A stretch of 64,000 bases of DNA from Mikania micrantha (GCA_009363875.1 CM018687.1:18042963-18106962); one strand, 5' to 3'. Counted from the stretch's first letter, positions 1 to 13,699 are shown. The notes: a model not told the origin generated them from the letters alone. Numbers and translations: made by a program.

Positions 1-2277
1 GCTAAAGCAAGCGTAAGCTCCTGCGTCGTTGCGTAGTCGGTTTTCTGGCAACCTATATCGTATACTGTACGTGAGTTTGTGTAAGTGATCGTGCTCGTGT
101 TCGTGTTAGTGCTCGTGTTTGTACTTAACAACCCTCGGTTGTTCATGTTTGTCCGTGTTGGTCCACAATGACCGTGTTTGCTCATGTTGGTCCACATTGA
201 CCGTGTTTGACCAAAGTTGACCGTGTTTGACCAAATTTGACCGTGTCAAGTCAACGACCCGTTGGTGAACCGTGTGACGGTTGTGAATCGTGTAGCAATC
301 GTGTAAGTGCTCGTCGTGTGCAAAACGCGTAAGTCGCGTTTATGGACATCTTACAATTTATAGTAAGTTTCCATTTATGAAAAGTTTCTCAAAGTATATC
401 GATTTTAGAGTTCTAGCATGCTCGTTAGTCCTATGTTATCATGTTAACACATAGCACATTATCATATGAAATCACATAAGTCACTTTTGTCATTTTTGCA
501 CTTAAAAGTTTCCTAAAATGGAAAGTTTCCAATATCTAGCATACGCGATATCGGACACCATCTAACTTAGCATTCATTCATCATATTAAAACATAAACCA
601 CTTAGCATGCTCAAATCATACAAAACATTCATAAGTCGGTTTTTGTAAAAATAAAGTTACCATAAATAGTAACTTTGTAGTTTTGCATAAGAATGACTAT
701 CCCAAACATTTCCAATCCATTTTTATACCACAAATCATCATAATAATCCTTTTAACATCATTCAAACATGCTCATATAGTCACAATTACCACCGATCAAT
801 ATTTCGACTACAAAAGTTACTAAAAATAGTAACCATGCTAAATATGACCATAAACATTATCAAAGTCACATTTCAAGCATCCAACTCATCCTGTTAACAT
901 TCTAATAGCAAATCCACATACATGCAAGTTACTAACATCATCCATGTTACCTTGACTTGGGTTATAAAAGTTACTAATAATAGTAACTATGCCCAAATAA
1001 TCATAATCAACATCAAAACAACATTCTAAGCATCCATATCATCATACTATCCCTCAATCAACATATCTATATACATGCATGTTCATCATTTTCACCAAAT
1101 CACCATTTTGTGAATAAAAAGTTACTAATATTAGCAAGTTCCATCAAAATCCCATTTTTAGTCATTTTAATAAGATCTAACCATGTAATGATCTTCTAAC
1201 ATCATCAATAAACATCTATAAACATCAAAAATCATCCCACATGCCATGGATCATACATGCATGTGGGTTTTTCAATGTTTTATGCACAAATCGTGAGATT
1301 ACATCATACACAACTTCATGGATTGTCATAAATCAATATTTAAACATCATAGATCATCATAAATCACTGAGATATCAACAAACCCAGATTAAAACAAAGA
1401 GAAATTTGTGCATGCAAGGCTATGGGGCTTGCATGTGTGTTTGTCAGTGTGCATGTGCGAAATATGGTGGTTTTAAGCCGCAAGGAGTGTAGAACTATAT
1501 TTCAAAGCTTCAAGATCCTGAGAAGATGATAAGGATAGCTTCTAGGCCTCCTGGCTCGTGGGTTTCGACAGGAACAAGAAGGTGGCGATGATTCTTCGAG
1601 CTTCTAGGTGGGTAACAAGCTTGAATCTCCAAACCTTGAGCTTGGAAATGGTCTACAATGGAGGAAATTTACTGAAAGATGGTGTAGAAGACGAAGTTGG
1701 ACGAGTTATGGCGTGTAAAATTGGAGAAATGATGGTATGGGGTAGGCTAGGCATGATTTGTCTTGGTTTTATAAAGATTTGGCGTCTGGATGTCGTCGCG
1801 TACCGTGGAGAGGGCTCCAGATTCTCTCCGCGTATCGCGACGGATTTCGGGATTCAAATCCCCCGCCCATCCATCGCGTACCGCTATGAGGCCTCTTATG
1901 GACCATCGCGTACCGTGATGGGCCCCTGAAGAGCCCAATAGGCCTAGTTTCATGGGTTTGATCCGTTCGTCGTCGTTTTCACGTTTACGAACTATCGTTT
2001 GGCCTCGTTTGAACTTCCAAGTTCAATGTTTGTGCGTTTCGTGGGGTTTCAAGTGTTGTGTTACACGAAGTGCTAAACGTTCACCAACGTTCGTGTGTTT
2101 TGACACGTGTGTGTTGTTTCTCGATAATTCCTCGAATTATCTAGTCGTGTATCGGTGTTCGTACTGTCGTGCAACGTGTCACACTAAATTAATCTAATTC
2201 TAGTGCCACGTGTAGAAAGAACCAATCAAATAAACATTTAATAAAATAGAAGCTGACCTGGATTTTACGGGGTGTCA
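1..2277 (-). mobile_element. Partial Ty3/gypsy LTR, minus strand
   Basis: On the reverse complement this matches the LTR at 7027-9988 through most of its length: the start TGTGACACCCCG, the CCAGGTCA motif, the block with repeated CGCGTACCG-like words, and the tracts of GTTGACC/GGTCAAC words near 120-260. It is therefore the same LTR family in inverted orientation. Its 5' end (TGTGACACC on the minus strand) is at 2277; its 3' part lies outside the window. It interrupts the LTR that continues at 2278. The next bases, TATAG, should be the right-hand target duplication; the left one is out of view. Short ORFs here are chance readings. Confidence 0.8.
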
Positions 2278-4293
2278 CATATAGTGTTCAAATCGTAATA
2301 AATCAACTCAGGTGTTGAAGATATTTCTATTACCACAAACGAGCGAGCGCGTTTCTAAGTTATTCAAGTGGTCTACAACACAGGTGAGTTCATTTGTTCC
2401 TTTTCAAACTCTTTTCGTTTTACTGCGGAACTGAGAAACATGTTAACTGTTTTACTTAAATGTTTTAACTAAATGTTTGAGTTAATCATTATAATGCTCA
2501 TAGACTGTTCATTTTATAAATTTATACTTGTTTACTTTAATTGTTTACAATGTATATATATTTATTATGCTTGTAGTTCTAAGGTTTTATACTTAGGCAA
2601 ATCAATATTTAAACTTTGGTAAACTTAAACTTTTTCATACAAATACTTTCTCAAACTCATACTTTCTAATACAAACTCATATTTTTTTAACATGGATTCA
2701 CACTTTTCACATACTCTTCTCAAACTATACTCATACTATACACATACTTTATATATTCATACGTTTTTCATACTCATACACATGCCCATACACATACATA
2801 TACTCATACTAAACTCATACTCGAACTCAAGTTCAGCGTGTGTAAGTGGTCGAATGGGATCCGGTTGGTAAATAGGTACATGTGCACATGATACTGGAAA
2901 GTCAAAATACTGAATAATCAGCAAGAACATCATAAGACAGACTGATTGGCCATCGCGTGTTGACCTACGAAGTCAACCCCCACTAGTCATTTAGTGTTCT
3001 TCGTAGTCAGTACTGGTGAGACAGACTGATTGGCCTTCGCGTTTTGACCTACGAAGTCAACCCCCACTAGTCATTCAGTGTTCTTCATTGTCCATCCATG
3101 TTTTGTAACGGTGGCTAGGATGATTATGATACAAATTAGTAGAACTAGTGTCTACTAATGGATATCCTCTAACTATGCACCGACGCAGACCGTTACACTC
3201 TAGTTGCTCCTATGGACTGATACTGAATACCATTGGTGGTGTCCTTTGGTGATTCACCCTCCATAAATTCAGTTGTCCACAAAAGTGAACTCATAAACTT
3301 ATTTTCAAACTTTAACGGATGTGATGTTGGTAGAGAGTGAAATGCTAAGTTATCGTCAATAACAATATCTTATGTGACTCGGTATTTGGTGGGCTGGCGG
3401 CTGGGCAGGTTGTAGGCTTGACCCTACATATGCCCTGTATATAAGCATACTTGGTTGGATAGGATAGGTGTCATTGGTGAGGCTAGGGTCATCATTCGGG
3501 TAAGGACATCGGGTACAATATCGCATGTGGTCTGGTATATGGTGGCCTGGCGGCTGGGCTTGTTGTAGGCTAGACCCTACGTATGCCCTATATATAAGCA
3601 TACTTGACTGGATGGGATAGGTGTTGTTGGTGGGTTAAGGTTGTTGCTTCGGTCAGATGGTAACATATTTTCAAGATGGTTTTGATATGGTAGAATGCTT
3701 AATTATCATCAACAACAATATTATATGTGACCTGGTATGTGGTGGGCTAGTGGTTGGGCAGGTTGTAGGCTTGACCCTACGTATGCCCTATATATAAGCA
3801 TATTTGGTTGGATAGAATAGGTGTTGTTAATGGGGTTAAGGTTGCTATCCAAAGGCTTTGTTCAAATTCATTTTAATATACTAAATTATATGAACTCACC
3901 AACCATGTGTTGACTTTGTTTTCTTACATGTCTTCTTAGTGGATGTACAGGATTTAGTTATGGATCAGGATGAACACTAGGATGTCCAGATAGAGGACCT
4001 AGTAGTTTTTGAAGAAGCATACCTTTGTTATTACTTGTGAATCATTTTTGGTATCTTGTATAGATACAAGATAGATACTTATGATTCTTTTGTGTAGGTT
4101 TACATTGTTAAATTATGGAACGCTAAGCTTTTAATTGAACTTTGTAATCCTATTTTAATGTATGCTTTAGTTATTCTTATATGTTGTGCAATGTATACAA
4201 TCTGATCATTACGTTTATTATTCCCGATATCACGCCTCGAGATCCTTCCGCCCGATGGGACAATCGATCCGGCCCGCCGGCTCGGGGTGCGAC
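2278..4293 (+). mobile_element. 3' part of a second gypsy LTR (interrupted by the minus-strand LTR)
   Basis: It ends in TCGGGGTGCGACA, the usual TG...CA type end of these LTRs, but has no TG start, because the minus-strand LTR at 1-2277 cuts it. It has a donor-like CAG/GTGAGTTC at 2381 and an acceptor-like TTCTTAG ending at 3939, after GTGTTGACTT, as in the other long LTRs here. It is followed directly by sequence from inside a reverse transcriptase, so this LTR itself inserted into the pol gene that continues at 4294. It may be a solo LTR, since no primer-binding site follows it. Confidence 0.7.
2935..3860 (+). repeat. Tandem repeats with hairpins inside the LTR
   Basis: Two copies of an 84-bp unit start at 2935 and 3019. 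Each has hairpin arms GTTGAC/GTCAAC (second copy TTGAC/GTCAA) and CACTA/TAGTG (second copy CACTA/CAGTG). Three copies of a 150-200 bp unit start near 3363, 3516 and 3716. Each has arms GTAGG/CCTAC and a conserved CCTATATATAAGCATA-like stretch. All lie between the donor-like site at 2384 and the acceptor-like site at 3939. Confidence 0.8.
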
Positions 4294-7024
4294 AGATAGC
4301 AAAGGCACCGTATCGATTGGCTCCTACCGAGATGCAAGAAATATTTAATCAAATGCAGGAGTTATTAGATCGGGGATTTATCAGACTGAGCTTCTCACCA
4401 TGGGGAGCACCGGTTCTATTTGTAAAGAAGAAAGATGGATCTTTCCGTATGTGCATTTACTACCGGGAGTTGAACAAGGTGACGATCAAGAATCGATACC
4501 CATTACCACGAATAGATGATCTGTTTGACCAATTGCAAGGGTCAAGCTACTATTCAAAGATCGATTTGAGATCAGGCTACCATCAACTAAGGATACAGGA
4601 GGACGACATTCCAAAGACAGCCTTTAGAACATGATACAGACATTACGAATTATTGGTCATGCCCTCCGGACTGACCAATGCACCGGCCGTATTCATGGAT
4701 CTCATGAACAGCGTGTGCAAGCCGTACCTTGAAAAATTCGTACTTGTATTCATAGATGATATCCTGATCTACTCCAAGAATCAGGAAGAGCATGCCGAAC
4801 ATTTGAGACTTGTCTTGGAACTGCTAAAGACGAAGCAACTGTACGCGAAATTCTCCAAGTGCGACTTTTGGATTCGCGAAGTCCAGTTTCTTGGACATGT
4901 AGTAAACGAAAAAGGCATACATGTAGTCCCAGCCAAGATCGAGGCCGTTAAGAACTGGGAAGCACCAAGGCTCCAACTAAGGTGCGACAATTCCTAGGAC
5001 TGGCAGGGTACTACAGGCGGTTTATCGAGGGATTTTCGAAGATCGCACAGTCACTGACATCTCTTACTCATAAAGACAAGAAGTTTGAATGGGGAGAGAA
5101 ACAAGAATCTACTTTCAACCTGTTGAAGCGGAAATTGTGCAGTGCACCGATCTTATCCCCACCGGAGGGGTGCGAAGATTTTGTAGTCTATTACGACGCA
5201 TTGAAACAAGGACTCGGTTGTGTGCTAATGCAACGTGAGAAATTCATAGCCTATGCGTCACAACAACTAAAGGTGCACGAGAAGAACTAAAAAACTCATG
5301 ATTTGGAGTTGGGAGCCATGGTGTTTGCACTGAAAATCTGGCGACCCTACCTGTACGACACCAAGTGCACAATATTCACGGATCATAAGCGCCTACAACA
5401 CATTTTTGACCAGAAGGAACTAAACATGAGACAACGCTGATGGGTCAAACAGACAGGGGACTATGACTGTGCTATCAAATACCATCCAGGAAAAGCTAAC
5501 GTAGTAGCCGACGCGTTAAGCCGAAAGGAAACCAAACGTGCGTGCACTACAACTCACGATTCACTCAGAGCTACCCAATCAGATCCAAACCGCACAACAG
5601 GAAGCTCTAAAAACCGAAAACCTCACACACGAATCTTTGCAAGGCATGGATAAACAATTGGAGGTGAAGACTGACGGAGCTTACTATTTTATGGATCGGA
5701 TTTGGATTCTACACTACGGGGGATTAAGGAATGTAGTGATGGACGAAGCACACAAAAGCCGATATTCCGTAGATCCAGATTCTGACAAGATGTACCACGA
5801 TCTAAAGATGACTTATTGGCGGCCAAACATGAAGTCGGAGATCGCGACTTATGTGAACAAGTGTCCGACATGATCTAAGGTAAGAGTCGAATATCATATT
5901 CATCAGGACTACTACAACAACCCAAAATCCCGATATGGAAATGGGAGCAGATTTCCATGGATTTCATAACGAAACTGCCAAAGACGGCGAGTGGTTGCGA
6001 TACCATCTAGGTGATCGTAAACCGACTCACGAAATCTGCGCATCTCCTGCCAGTCAAAGAAACTGACAAGTTAGATAGACTGACTCGAATCTATCTAAAG
6101 AAAGTAGTTTCCAGACATGGAGTTCCGATCTCCATAATATCCGATAGAGACAGCCGATTTACGGCGCATTTTTGGAAGTCCTTGCATAAGGCACTAGGGA
6201 CAAGGTTAGACATGAGTACTGCCTATCACCCGCAAATGGATGGACAAAGTAAACGAACCATCCAAACACTGGAAGCATACTTCGAGCATGCATAATAGAC
6301 TTCGACAGCAGCTGGGAGACTCACCCACCCTTAGTTGAATTCTCCTACAATAACAGTTATCACACCAACATCAAGGTTGCACCATTTGAAGCACTTTGTG
6401 GACGTAAGTGCATATCACCTCTCTATTGGGAACAAGTTGGTGAGGGCCAACTGAGTGCTCCCGAACTAGTGCACGAGACGACCGAGAAGATCGTGCAGAT
6501 ACGAAACAAAATGGCAGTAGCTCGGGATCGACAGAAAAGCTACGCCGACAAAAGGCGTAAGCCTTTGGAATATCAGGTGGGAGATCGAGTACTACTTAAG
6601 GTCTCGCCCTGGAAGGGAGTGATCCAATTCCGGAAATGAGGGAAACTGAATCCTCATTACATCAGACCATTCGAAATCACAAAACGAATAGGCCCCGTGG
6701 CCTATGAGCTAAATCTACCGCAAGAGCTGAGTAGCGTACATAACGTATTCCATGTATCCAACCTCAAGAAGTGCTTACTCAACGAAACGCTCACTAGTCT
6801 TTTTAGAGGAAATCCAGATCGATGAACAACTTCACTTTATTGAGGAACCGGTAGAAATAATGGACCGAGAGATCAAGAAACTCAAACTTAGTCGCATACC
6901 GATAGTTAAAGTACGATGGAACTCTCGACGTGGACCGGAATACACCTGGGAACGAAAGGACCAAATTAAAAAGAAATACCCTCACCTATTCACAAACCAG
7001 ACAAGCACCGACAACACGAACTGA
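4294..7024 (+). pseudogene. Decayed gypsy pol: RT, RNase H, integrase and chromodomain-like end
   Basis: The region starts inside the reverse transcriptase (APYRLAP) and keeps WGAPVLFVKKKDG, the FIDD active-site motif near 4755, RNase H (about 5160-5530), integrase (about 5640-6700) and a C-terminal chromodomain-like tail ending in KKKYPHLF. It is broken: a TGA at 4632 where relatives have CGA, a 1-bp deletion near 4970, TAA at 5288, TGA in the RNase H near 5439, TAG near 6008, and more. Two integrase catalytic residues are lost: the first Asp is Asn (VNRLTKSA) and the Glu is Lys (DGQSKRTI). The second Asp (ISDRD) remains. It cannot make an active enzyme. No polypurine tract is left before the 3' LTR, so a small deletion is likely there. 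Confidence 0.9.
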
Positions 7025-7026
7025 AT

Positions 7027-9988
7027 TGGTGATACCTCGTATTTTCCAGGTCACCATTTACATTATTTTAATAATAATTTGTATTATTATTACATACGTG
7101 GCACTAGAATTGGTGATAATTAGTGTGACACGTGGCACACCAGTCCAAACACACACGACAAACCAATAATTCGAGGAATTATCGTAAAACGTGTGCACGT
7201 GTCTTGAATAACGAACGTTAGTGAAATAAACGAACCACAACCTAATTTCACAACACTTAGGCCCGGTGGAACCCAAAACAAGTGAAACAATGATAATATG
7301 TCGAGAAACGAAGACCGTAAACGTAAAACGATCGAAAAACGATTCGAAATAACAAAATTGGGCCTATTGGGCTCTTCTGGAACCCATCGCGGTACGCTAA
7401 GGACCTTGGGTTGGGCCTTGGCGGTACGCGAAGCCTAGGCTGGAGAATTTGAATTCTCCAAAAATCGTCGCGATACGCGGCGGCCGATCATCTTCCATCT
7501 TAGCGGTACGCGGCGTGTTTCGGGAGACAAGCGATTATTATAATCATTACGGTACGCCGAGAGGGACTCTTGCCAGTCTCGGCGGTACGCGACGGTTCCA
7601 AACACGCAAAATCTTTATAAATCCAATGCTAATCATTTCTACTACCCCTTACCCCTAATCCTCTCGACTAAAACTCATCTTCTCGACCACCCATGCTCAG
7701 TAAACACCATTCAAGCCACCTGGAACTCTTGGGGAGCCATTTTGAAGATATTGGAAGGCTTGGAGCATAGGAGATTAGAGGTGCACCCATCACCACCATC
7801 TTTCACATTGCAGCTCGGAGGCTTGATCAGCAGATTCTGGAGCTCCAAACCAACTGATCTCAACTCCATTTCAGTGATTTGAAGCCTTGTGAGGTAGTAT
7901 CTATGCTCATTATAGCCAAAAATCACCACCACACACACATGCAAGCCAATATGGCCACATGCAACTTTAAGACGATCCCTCACATGAAATTTTGGGTCTA
8001 TGAACCTGCTATAAGTACCTTGATTCACTGATTTGAATGTTGATATCAATTATGTGGGTATTCTTGATGATGTATTGAGTTATTTGGGATTATTATCATA
8101 GATGATGATTTCTAGTTACATGCGTGGATGATCTAGGTATATTTAGTTGATTTTGAAGTATGAATGAATGATTCTTGATGATATGTGAACTATTTACGAT
8201 GTATTTCATGATTTTTATTAGCAAGAAATCGATATTTGGAGTTATTACTAATTAAGGAAACTTTTAAAATACAAAGTGTTGATAGATGGTGAATTTGTCA
8301 TGATTATTTGGGTTGAATGATGATTTAGAACTAATATGATGATTCTAGAGGTATTGGATTAGAAAGGAATGTTAAAATAAGTATTTTTGAAGTAAGTTTC
8401 TAAAAATAGAAACTTTGATGATAAACCATATGCTTGCTTGATAATTTTAAGTTGCAATGAGACTTGTTGATGAATACTACTAACCATAGGAACAAGTTAA
8501 AATGATTTGATTTAGAATAAGCTTATTTTTCAAACTTACTAAATATAGTAACTTTAAATTGGGGATTCTGTGAAAATATGAATGTGAGCATAAATTTTGA
8601 TAGTAATTGACCTAATATACCTTATTATGAATGAACGATTGTTAGTACATGATTTTTGTTAGTAAAAATTGATAGGTATAGGAACTTACGATAAATAGAA
8701 ACTTTTAAACGAGAAATGTGATTAATTGACTAAGTGTAACTATGTGCTATGTGATAACATGTTCATATAGGTTAACCATGCATGCTAGAACAAACGGAAA
8801 GTGATTTCTTGTATGACTTGTTTAACTTAGAAACCTTCGTAAAACGGAAACTTACTATAAATAGTAAGTTATCCCGCAAATGTGATGTATGCACTTACAC
8901 ATACCACACGACACTGTGAACACTTAAATCGATCACTTGAACTAAACACGTCACCAACGGGTCGTTAAGTCAAACACGGTCAACACGTTCAAACACGGTC
9001 AACACGGTCAAACACCGACAACGCGACCTACATAACAACTTGGAGTTGTTTGGACACGAACACGGTCCTGTGAGACCCACACGAATGTGAGCACAAACTC
9101 ATAACACCTATGTGATATAGGTTACTGCTAAAGGCGCATAAAGCCGTTCACGTGAAGAACGCACAGCTAAACTCAGGTGAGTTTACAACCCCACTTTTAT
9201 ATACTTAACGGTTTTTATTAAATTATTGGGGTGAGAATACTATGCAACTGTTTTAGGTATATTACTAGTATGTTATAAACTATTTTGAGTGTAACAATTA
9301 TCGCATCAAAGCCCTCACATACCTTTACCGTTAGTTGTGTAACAAACGAGTCGTTATTACGTAGTAATACCAGGTTTGACTAGCCCCACTCGACAACAAC
9401 TGTGACTGGAGGTCACGATGAGAGTAATATCGATGTTGATTTCCGGGTTCAGCGATGACCCGGGGAGGCAAAGGAAAAGTCAAGTTTCGGTAAGATGAAC
9501 TGACACACTTCGGATCGTAGATCCAACAAACAACTTAACATACCCAGTATATGTCTGTCTTACTGTTTACTACATTCTAAACATGTGAACTCATCAACTT
9601 TATGTTGACACATTTTCGCATGTATTCTCAGGTAACTGATGGCACAAGCTAGGAGCACTTGGAGATGCACCAAAGGGATCTTGCATGCGTATAGATTAAT
9701 CTCCTAGGCTTATATTTTGGATTTGTGTGTTTTGAAACAATTCTAGACATGTAGTGTTCTAGACATGTAGTGTCTGATACATTTACTTTCCGCTGCAAAC
9801 ACCTTATTTATTCCGCTACTTTTATATATTAAACTATCTCGCTGCATATTTATGAAATTTGTTTGATTTACAAAACTGTATGATTGTGCAACTCATATAG
9901 AGTCGTTCTATATGACCAAGAGCTATGATCCTGGCCACGTCACACCCGCGCGGTCTCACACCTCGCGTGGGAATTTGGGGGTGTGACA
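7027..9988 (+). mobile_element. 3' LTR of the decayed gypsy element (about 2.96 kb)
   Basis: It starts TGGTGATACCTCG just after the pol tail and ends GGGGGTGTGACA. The inverted copy at 1-2277 supports the left boundary. A strong donor-like CAG/GTGAGT lies at 9175-9183 and an acceptor-like TTCTCAG ends at 9631. Just upstream of the donor is a tract of CAACACGGTCAAACACGGTCA repeats (about 8970-9020). The element is old: the start is slightly degenerate and the pol before it is ruined. Confidence 0.85.
9345..9524 (+). other. Hairpin cluster in the LTR
   Basis: Perfect inverted repeats follow one another: AACGA/TCGTT (9345-9355, 1-nt loop), TATTAC/GTAATA (9355-9369, 3-nt loop), GTGAC/GTCAC (9402-9416), CCGGGT/ACCCGG (9443-9463) and GGATC/GATCC (9512-9524, 3-nt loop). 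They lie between the donor-like site at 9178 and the acceptor-like site at 9631, the same position as in the other long LTRs. Confidence 0.75.
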
Positions 9989-11810
9989 ATAGCAAATGCA
10001 ATGATGTTACCAATGTTTTTCAGGTTCGTGAATTGTTACACGGTTAATGCACCTACATTACAAAGGTGTTACATATTAACACCAATCTTTGTTATAATAT
10101 GTTACATATGTTTTACTTGGAACAACTATATTACTTATGTTTTACATATAAATTACGTTCATTACACATAACAAATGCAACGATGTTACCAATGTTTTAT
10201 ATATAGGTTTTAGTGGAGGGGAGCCTAGCGCCTAGGCAGCCTCCTAGGCCGCAACATAACAACTACAACGATGTTACCATTGTTTTTACCTTTTTTATTC
10301 TAGTTTTTTAATTCGTTACACTTTTTTACCCTGTAAATGAACCGAACGTTTAGTAAACAAGTAAAAAGTTCGTTAATGAAAATTTATTTAGTAAATAAAC
10401 GAACATGAACACACGTCCCATTTGTTCATTTACGATTGTGAACGTTCGTTTATTTTACCGGAATTTTAATTCATTTATTAACTAAAATGGGTTAATATCA
10501 ATCTAACTTTAGAATTCATTTGTTTGTTCATGTCTATTTAACTATTTGTGTTCAATAATTGATGTTTTGTTTCTTCAGTCATATTTGTTTATGTTCATTC
10601 ATTTACGTGTTTATATTCGTTCATTTACGTTCGTTTACATTTGTTCGTTTAGGTTCGTTTGCTCGTTAATTTATTTTTATTAATAAATGAATTTATTTAT
10701 TTTAAAAATAATTGATATATTTGTGTTCTTTATAAACTAACATCCTTGTGTCATTTTTATTTTACCGGAACTTTAATGAATTTATTAACTGAAATGGGTT
10801 AATATCAATCCAAGTTTAGAATTCATTTGTTCGTTCATGTTTGTTTAACTATTTGTGTTCAAGATTGGTTGTTTTGTTTCTTTAGTCATGTTCGTTTATG
10901 CTTATTTAGTTATGTTAGTTTACTTATGTTCGTCTATGTTCGTGAACCATTCATGTATACTATTAATGAACGAACACGAACATGAACACACTAAGTTTCT
11001 TTACGAACAAACATGAAAAAGAAAACCCTCTTCATTTAAATGCTCGTGTTCCCTATATAGGCATTCGTCTATGCCGCATTATAACAAATTTAATGATGTT
11101 GCCAATTTTTTTCAATTTCGTGAATTATTAAACAGTTAATGCACCTACGTTACAAAGGTGTTACATGTTAACATCAATCTTTGTTTTACTATATTACATA
11201 TGTTTTACTTGAAACAACTATATTACATATGTTTTACATATAAAATACGTTCATTACACATAACAAAAACAACGATGTTACCAATGTTTTACATATAGTT
11301 TTTAGTAGAGGGGCGCCTAGCGCCTAGGCAGCCTCATAGGCCGCACCATAACAAATACAACGATGTTACCAATGTTTTTCAAGTTCTTGATTTATTACAC
11401 AGTCAATGCACCTACGTTACAAAGGTTTTACATATAACAACAATTTGTGTTTCACTATACTACATATATTTACTGAAAACAACTATATTACATATGTTTT
11501 ACATATAAGTTACGTTCGTTACACAAAGTGTTACATATAAAAACTTAGATAGCTCACACGGAAAGTTGTTTTGTTATGTTTCTCACACTAATCATGTCGA
11601 TGAGAATATTGTCTATTCGTTAACACATCTTAACAAAGACAACGATGTTACAAATGTTTTTCAGGTTTGTGAATTGTTACACAGTTAATGCACCTAGGTT
11701 ACAATGGTGTTACATATTCACATCAATCTTTGTTTTACCATATTACATATGTTTTACTGCAACATCTGTATTACATATGTTTTACAGATAAGTTACATTA
11801 AACCTACGGG
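9989..11810. repeat. Imperfect direct repeats, unclassified element
   Basis: A unit of about 200-260 bp containing AACGATGTTACCAATGTTTT, a TTACAAAGGTGTTACAT block and repeated TTACATATGTTTTAC words occurs at about 9990, 11071, 11346 and 11629. Two copies are followed by the self-complementary GCGCCTAGGCAGCC stretch (near 10230 and 11310). Between the first and second copies is a different tandem pair of about 305 bp (10456 and 10760, ACCGGAA..TTTAAT start) rich in GTTCGTTTA words. No terminal inverted repeat or target duplication was found. Confidence 0.6.
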
Positions 11811-11977
11811 TAGGTACCCCTACTGATTTTAAGAACCTTAGCCTGAAAATCAGTATATTTATTGGCAATCGGGACCCTCAACTACTTCTTGATTGGTTGC
11901 GTAATCGAGTTCAAAATCTACCCGAGTTTTATTTTGATTTCTCTGTTGTGAAAGGTTATCTCAGACAGGTTTTCTAG
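11792..11977 (+). pseudogene. Short coding-like fragment, possibly gypsy gag
   Basis: An open frame of 61 codons ends at a TAG at 11975-11977 and contains GNRDPQLLLDWLRNRVQNL. This spacing of an RDP motif, a DWL motif and an amphipathic stretch looks like the start of the retrotransposon gag domain, where DP..FLDWL is common. There is no start codon and the frame ends soon after. No related gag-pol sequence adjoins it, so it would be an isolated scrap. Identification is weak. Confidence 0.3.
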
Positions 11978-12347
11978 GCAGGCGAGATTTCCAAGAAGAA
12001 AAATGAAGTTTTTGGCGATACATATTATACTAACAAGTAATTTAACAGTTTTTTTGTTATTTTTACGTACATTATACATCGATGTTACATAATATTTATC
12101 TGTTATATATACAGATTTTTTTGCTAGATGTACTTTTGTACATTTTGTACTATATATCTTTTTAAACATATCTACCCTTTCTGTATCTTTTTGTACCATT
12201 ATAATTATTTAATAATCACATTAATAAAACAAAATTTTCATCTTTATTCTCTTCCACACATCTCCAAATCCAATAGTTGAACTTGAGTTTTCACAGTTTT
12301 CTCATTAAAAAAATGTTTTCAAAATATCCTTATATATATATATATAT

Positions 12348-13690
12348 AAGAAAACTCAACATGGACCATTGATCAAAATTTAATTAGATTTATGTTTATT
12401 TAATTAGAATGGGTATGTTGGTAAAAATACAATTCTCTCTTTCTTTATAACATCACATCACCTCTTTCTATTTCAAATCATTTCATCTCTATTTCACACA
12501 CTTCTCTATATTTTAAATTCTTTTGCATGTTACTGAAAATTAATTAAAGATGTTTAATATTATTAAGTATTTTTTAAATTAGTAAAAATTGATATGTTTA
12601 CACATGCGTAGTTTTCAGATATACATCAGTTTTTTTCTAGTTCTACACATGTGTAGCTTACGGATTTTATAATTGTTTCTTTGAATTTGAATTTGTTACA
12701 CATGTGTATTGTTTTTAATATCAATGAAAATTAATTACAAATGTTAAAATTAAGAAAACATGTGTACTTATAGATTTTTGAGTCAATTGTACTTGTGTAT
12801 TAAAACTTGTAAATTTTTAGATCGGTTAAACATGTTTAATTTTTTAATGCTAGTGAAAATTTATTTTGTATAAAAGTGCATATTTTTGTTGTGTTTCTTA
12901 TTTTTAAATAAAGAGGTAATTTTAGTTTGTTTAAAACTTCACATTTGTTTTTGTTTTTTGTTCCTAAAAATTGTTTTTGATTATTTAAAAAAACTACACA
13001 TGTGTAGTGTCTGACTGTGTGTATTTTTTTATTACTACACATGTGTAGTTTAAGAATTTTGTAGTTGTTTCCTTGTATTTGAATCTATTACTCATGTGAA
13101 TTCTTTTTAAATATTAGTAAAATTAATTTCACACGTTTAGTATTATTCTATATTTTTTTACTTGTAAATTTGTAAAAATTGTAAATTTTTAAATCGATTA
13201 AACATGTTTAATTTTTTTAATATTAGAGAAAATTTATTTTTTATAAAAAGTACATATTTTTTGTTTTCTTTTTGTTCTTAGAAAAAGGGTTTTTTTAGTT
13301 CATATAAAAACTACACATTTTTTGTGTTTTTTATTCTTAAAAATTGTTTTTTACACATTTTTGTTGTTTTAATATTTTAAAAAAAATTAACTTAAAAAAA
13401 TAATACACATGTGTATTATATGGTTAATTTCAAATATATAAAGACGAGAGAGAAGAGAGAGGAGAATAGAGAAGAGAGAAGAGAGAGAAAGAGAAAAAGT
13501 CTGTTTTATCCTTATAAAGGTAAAAGAATTATTTTCCTTATAAAAACTCAATAAAATATTCAACTTTAATTGTGAAACACAAGTGTTTTCTGTTTAATAA
13601 ATTAAAATATAAGATAACTTTGATCTGGTCCACGTAAAGTTTAAGGGTGTTTCTCTTTAAGATCGGGTTTTCAAAGTATTCAATTTATAT
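12348..13690. mobile_element. Foldback element between (TA)n tracts, with TACACATGTGTA array
   Basis: It is bounded by (TA)n at both sides and starts ATAAGAAAACTCAACATGG. The right end reads TTTTCAAAGTATTCAATTTATATA. Inside, the palindrome (C)TACACATGTGTAG or a close variant recurs near 12642, 12697, 12992, 13037 and 13405, with single-base variants between. There is no protein-coding content. The ends match only loosely, so the exact boundaries are uncertain. Confidence 0.55.
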
Positions 13691-13699
13691 ATATATATA

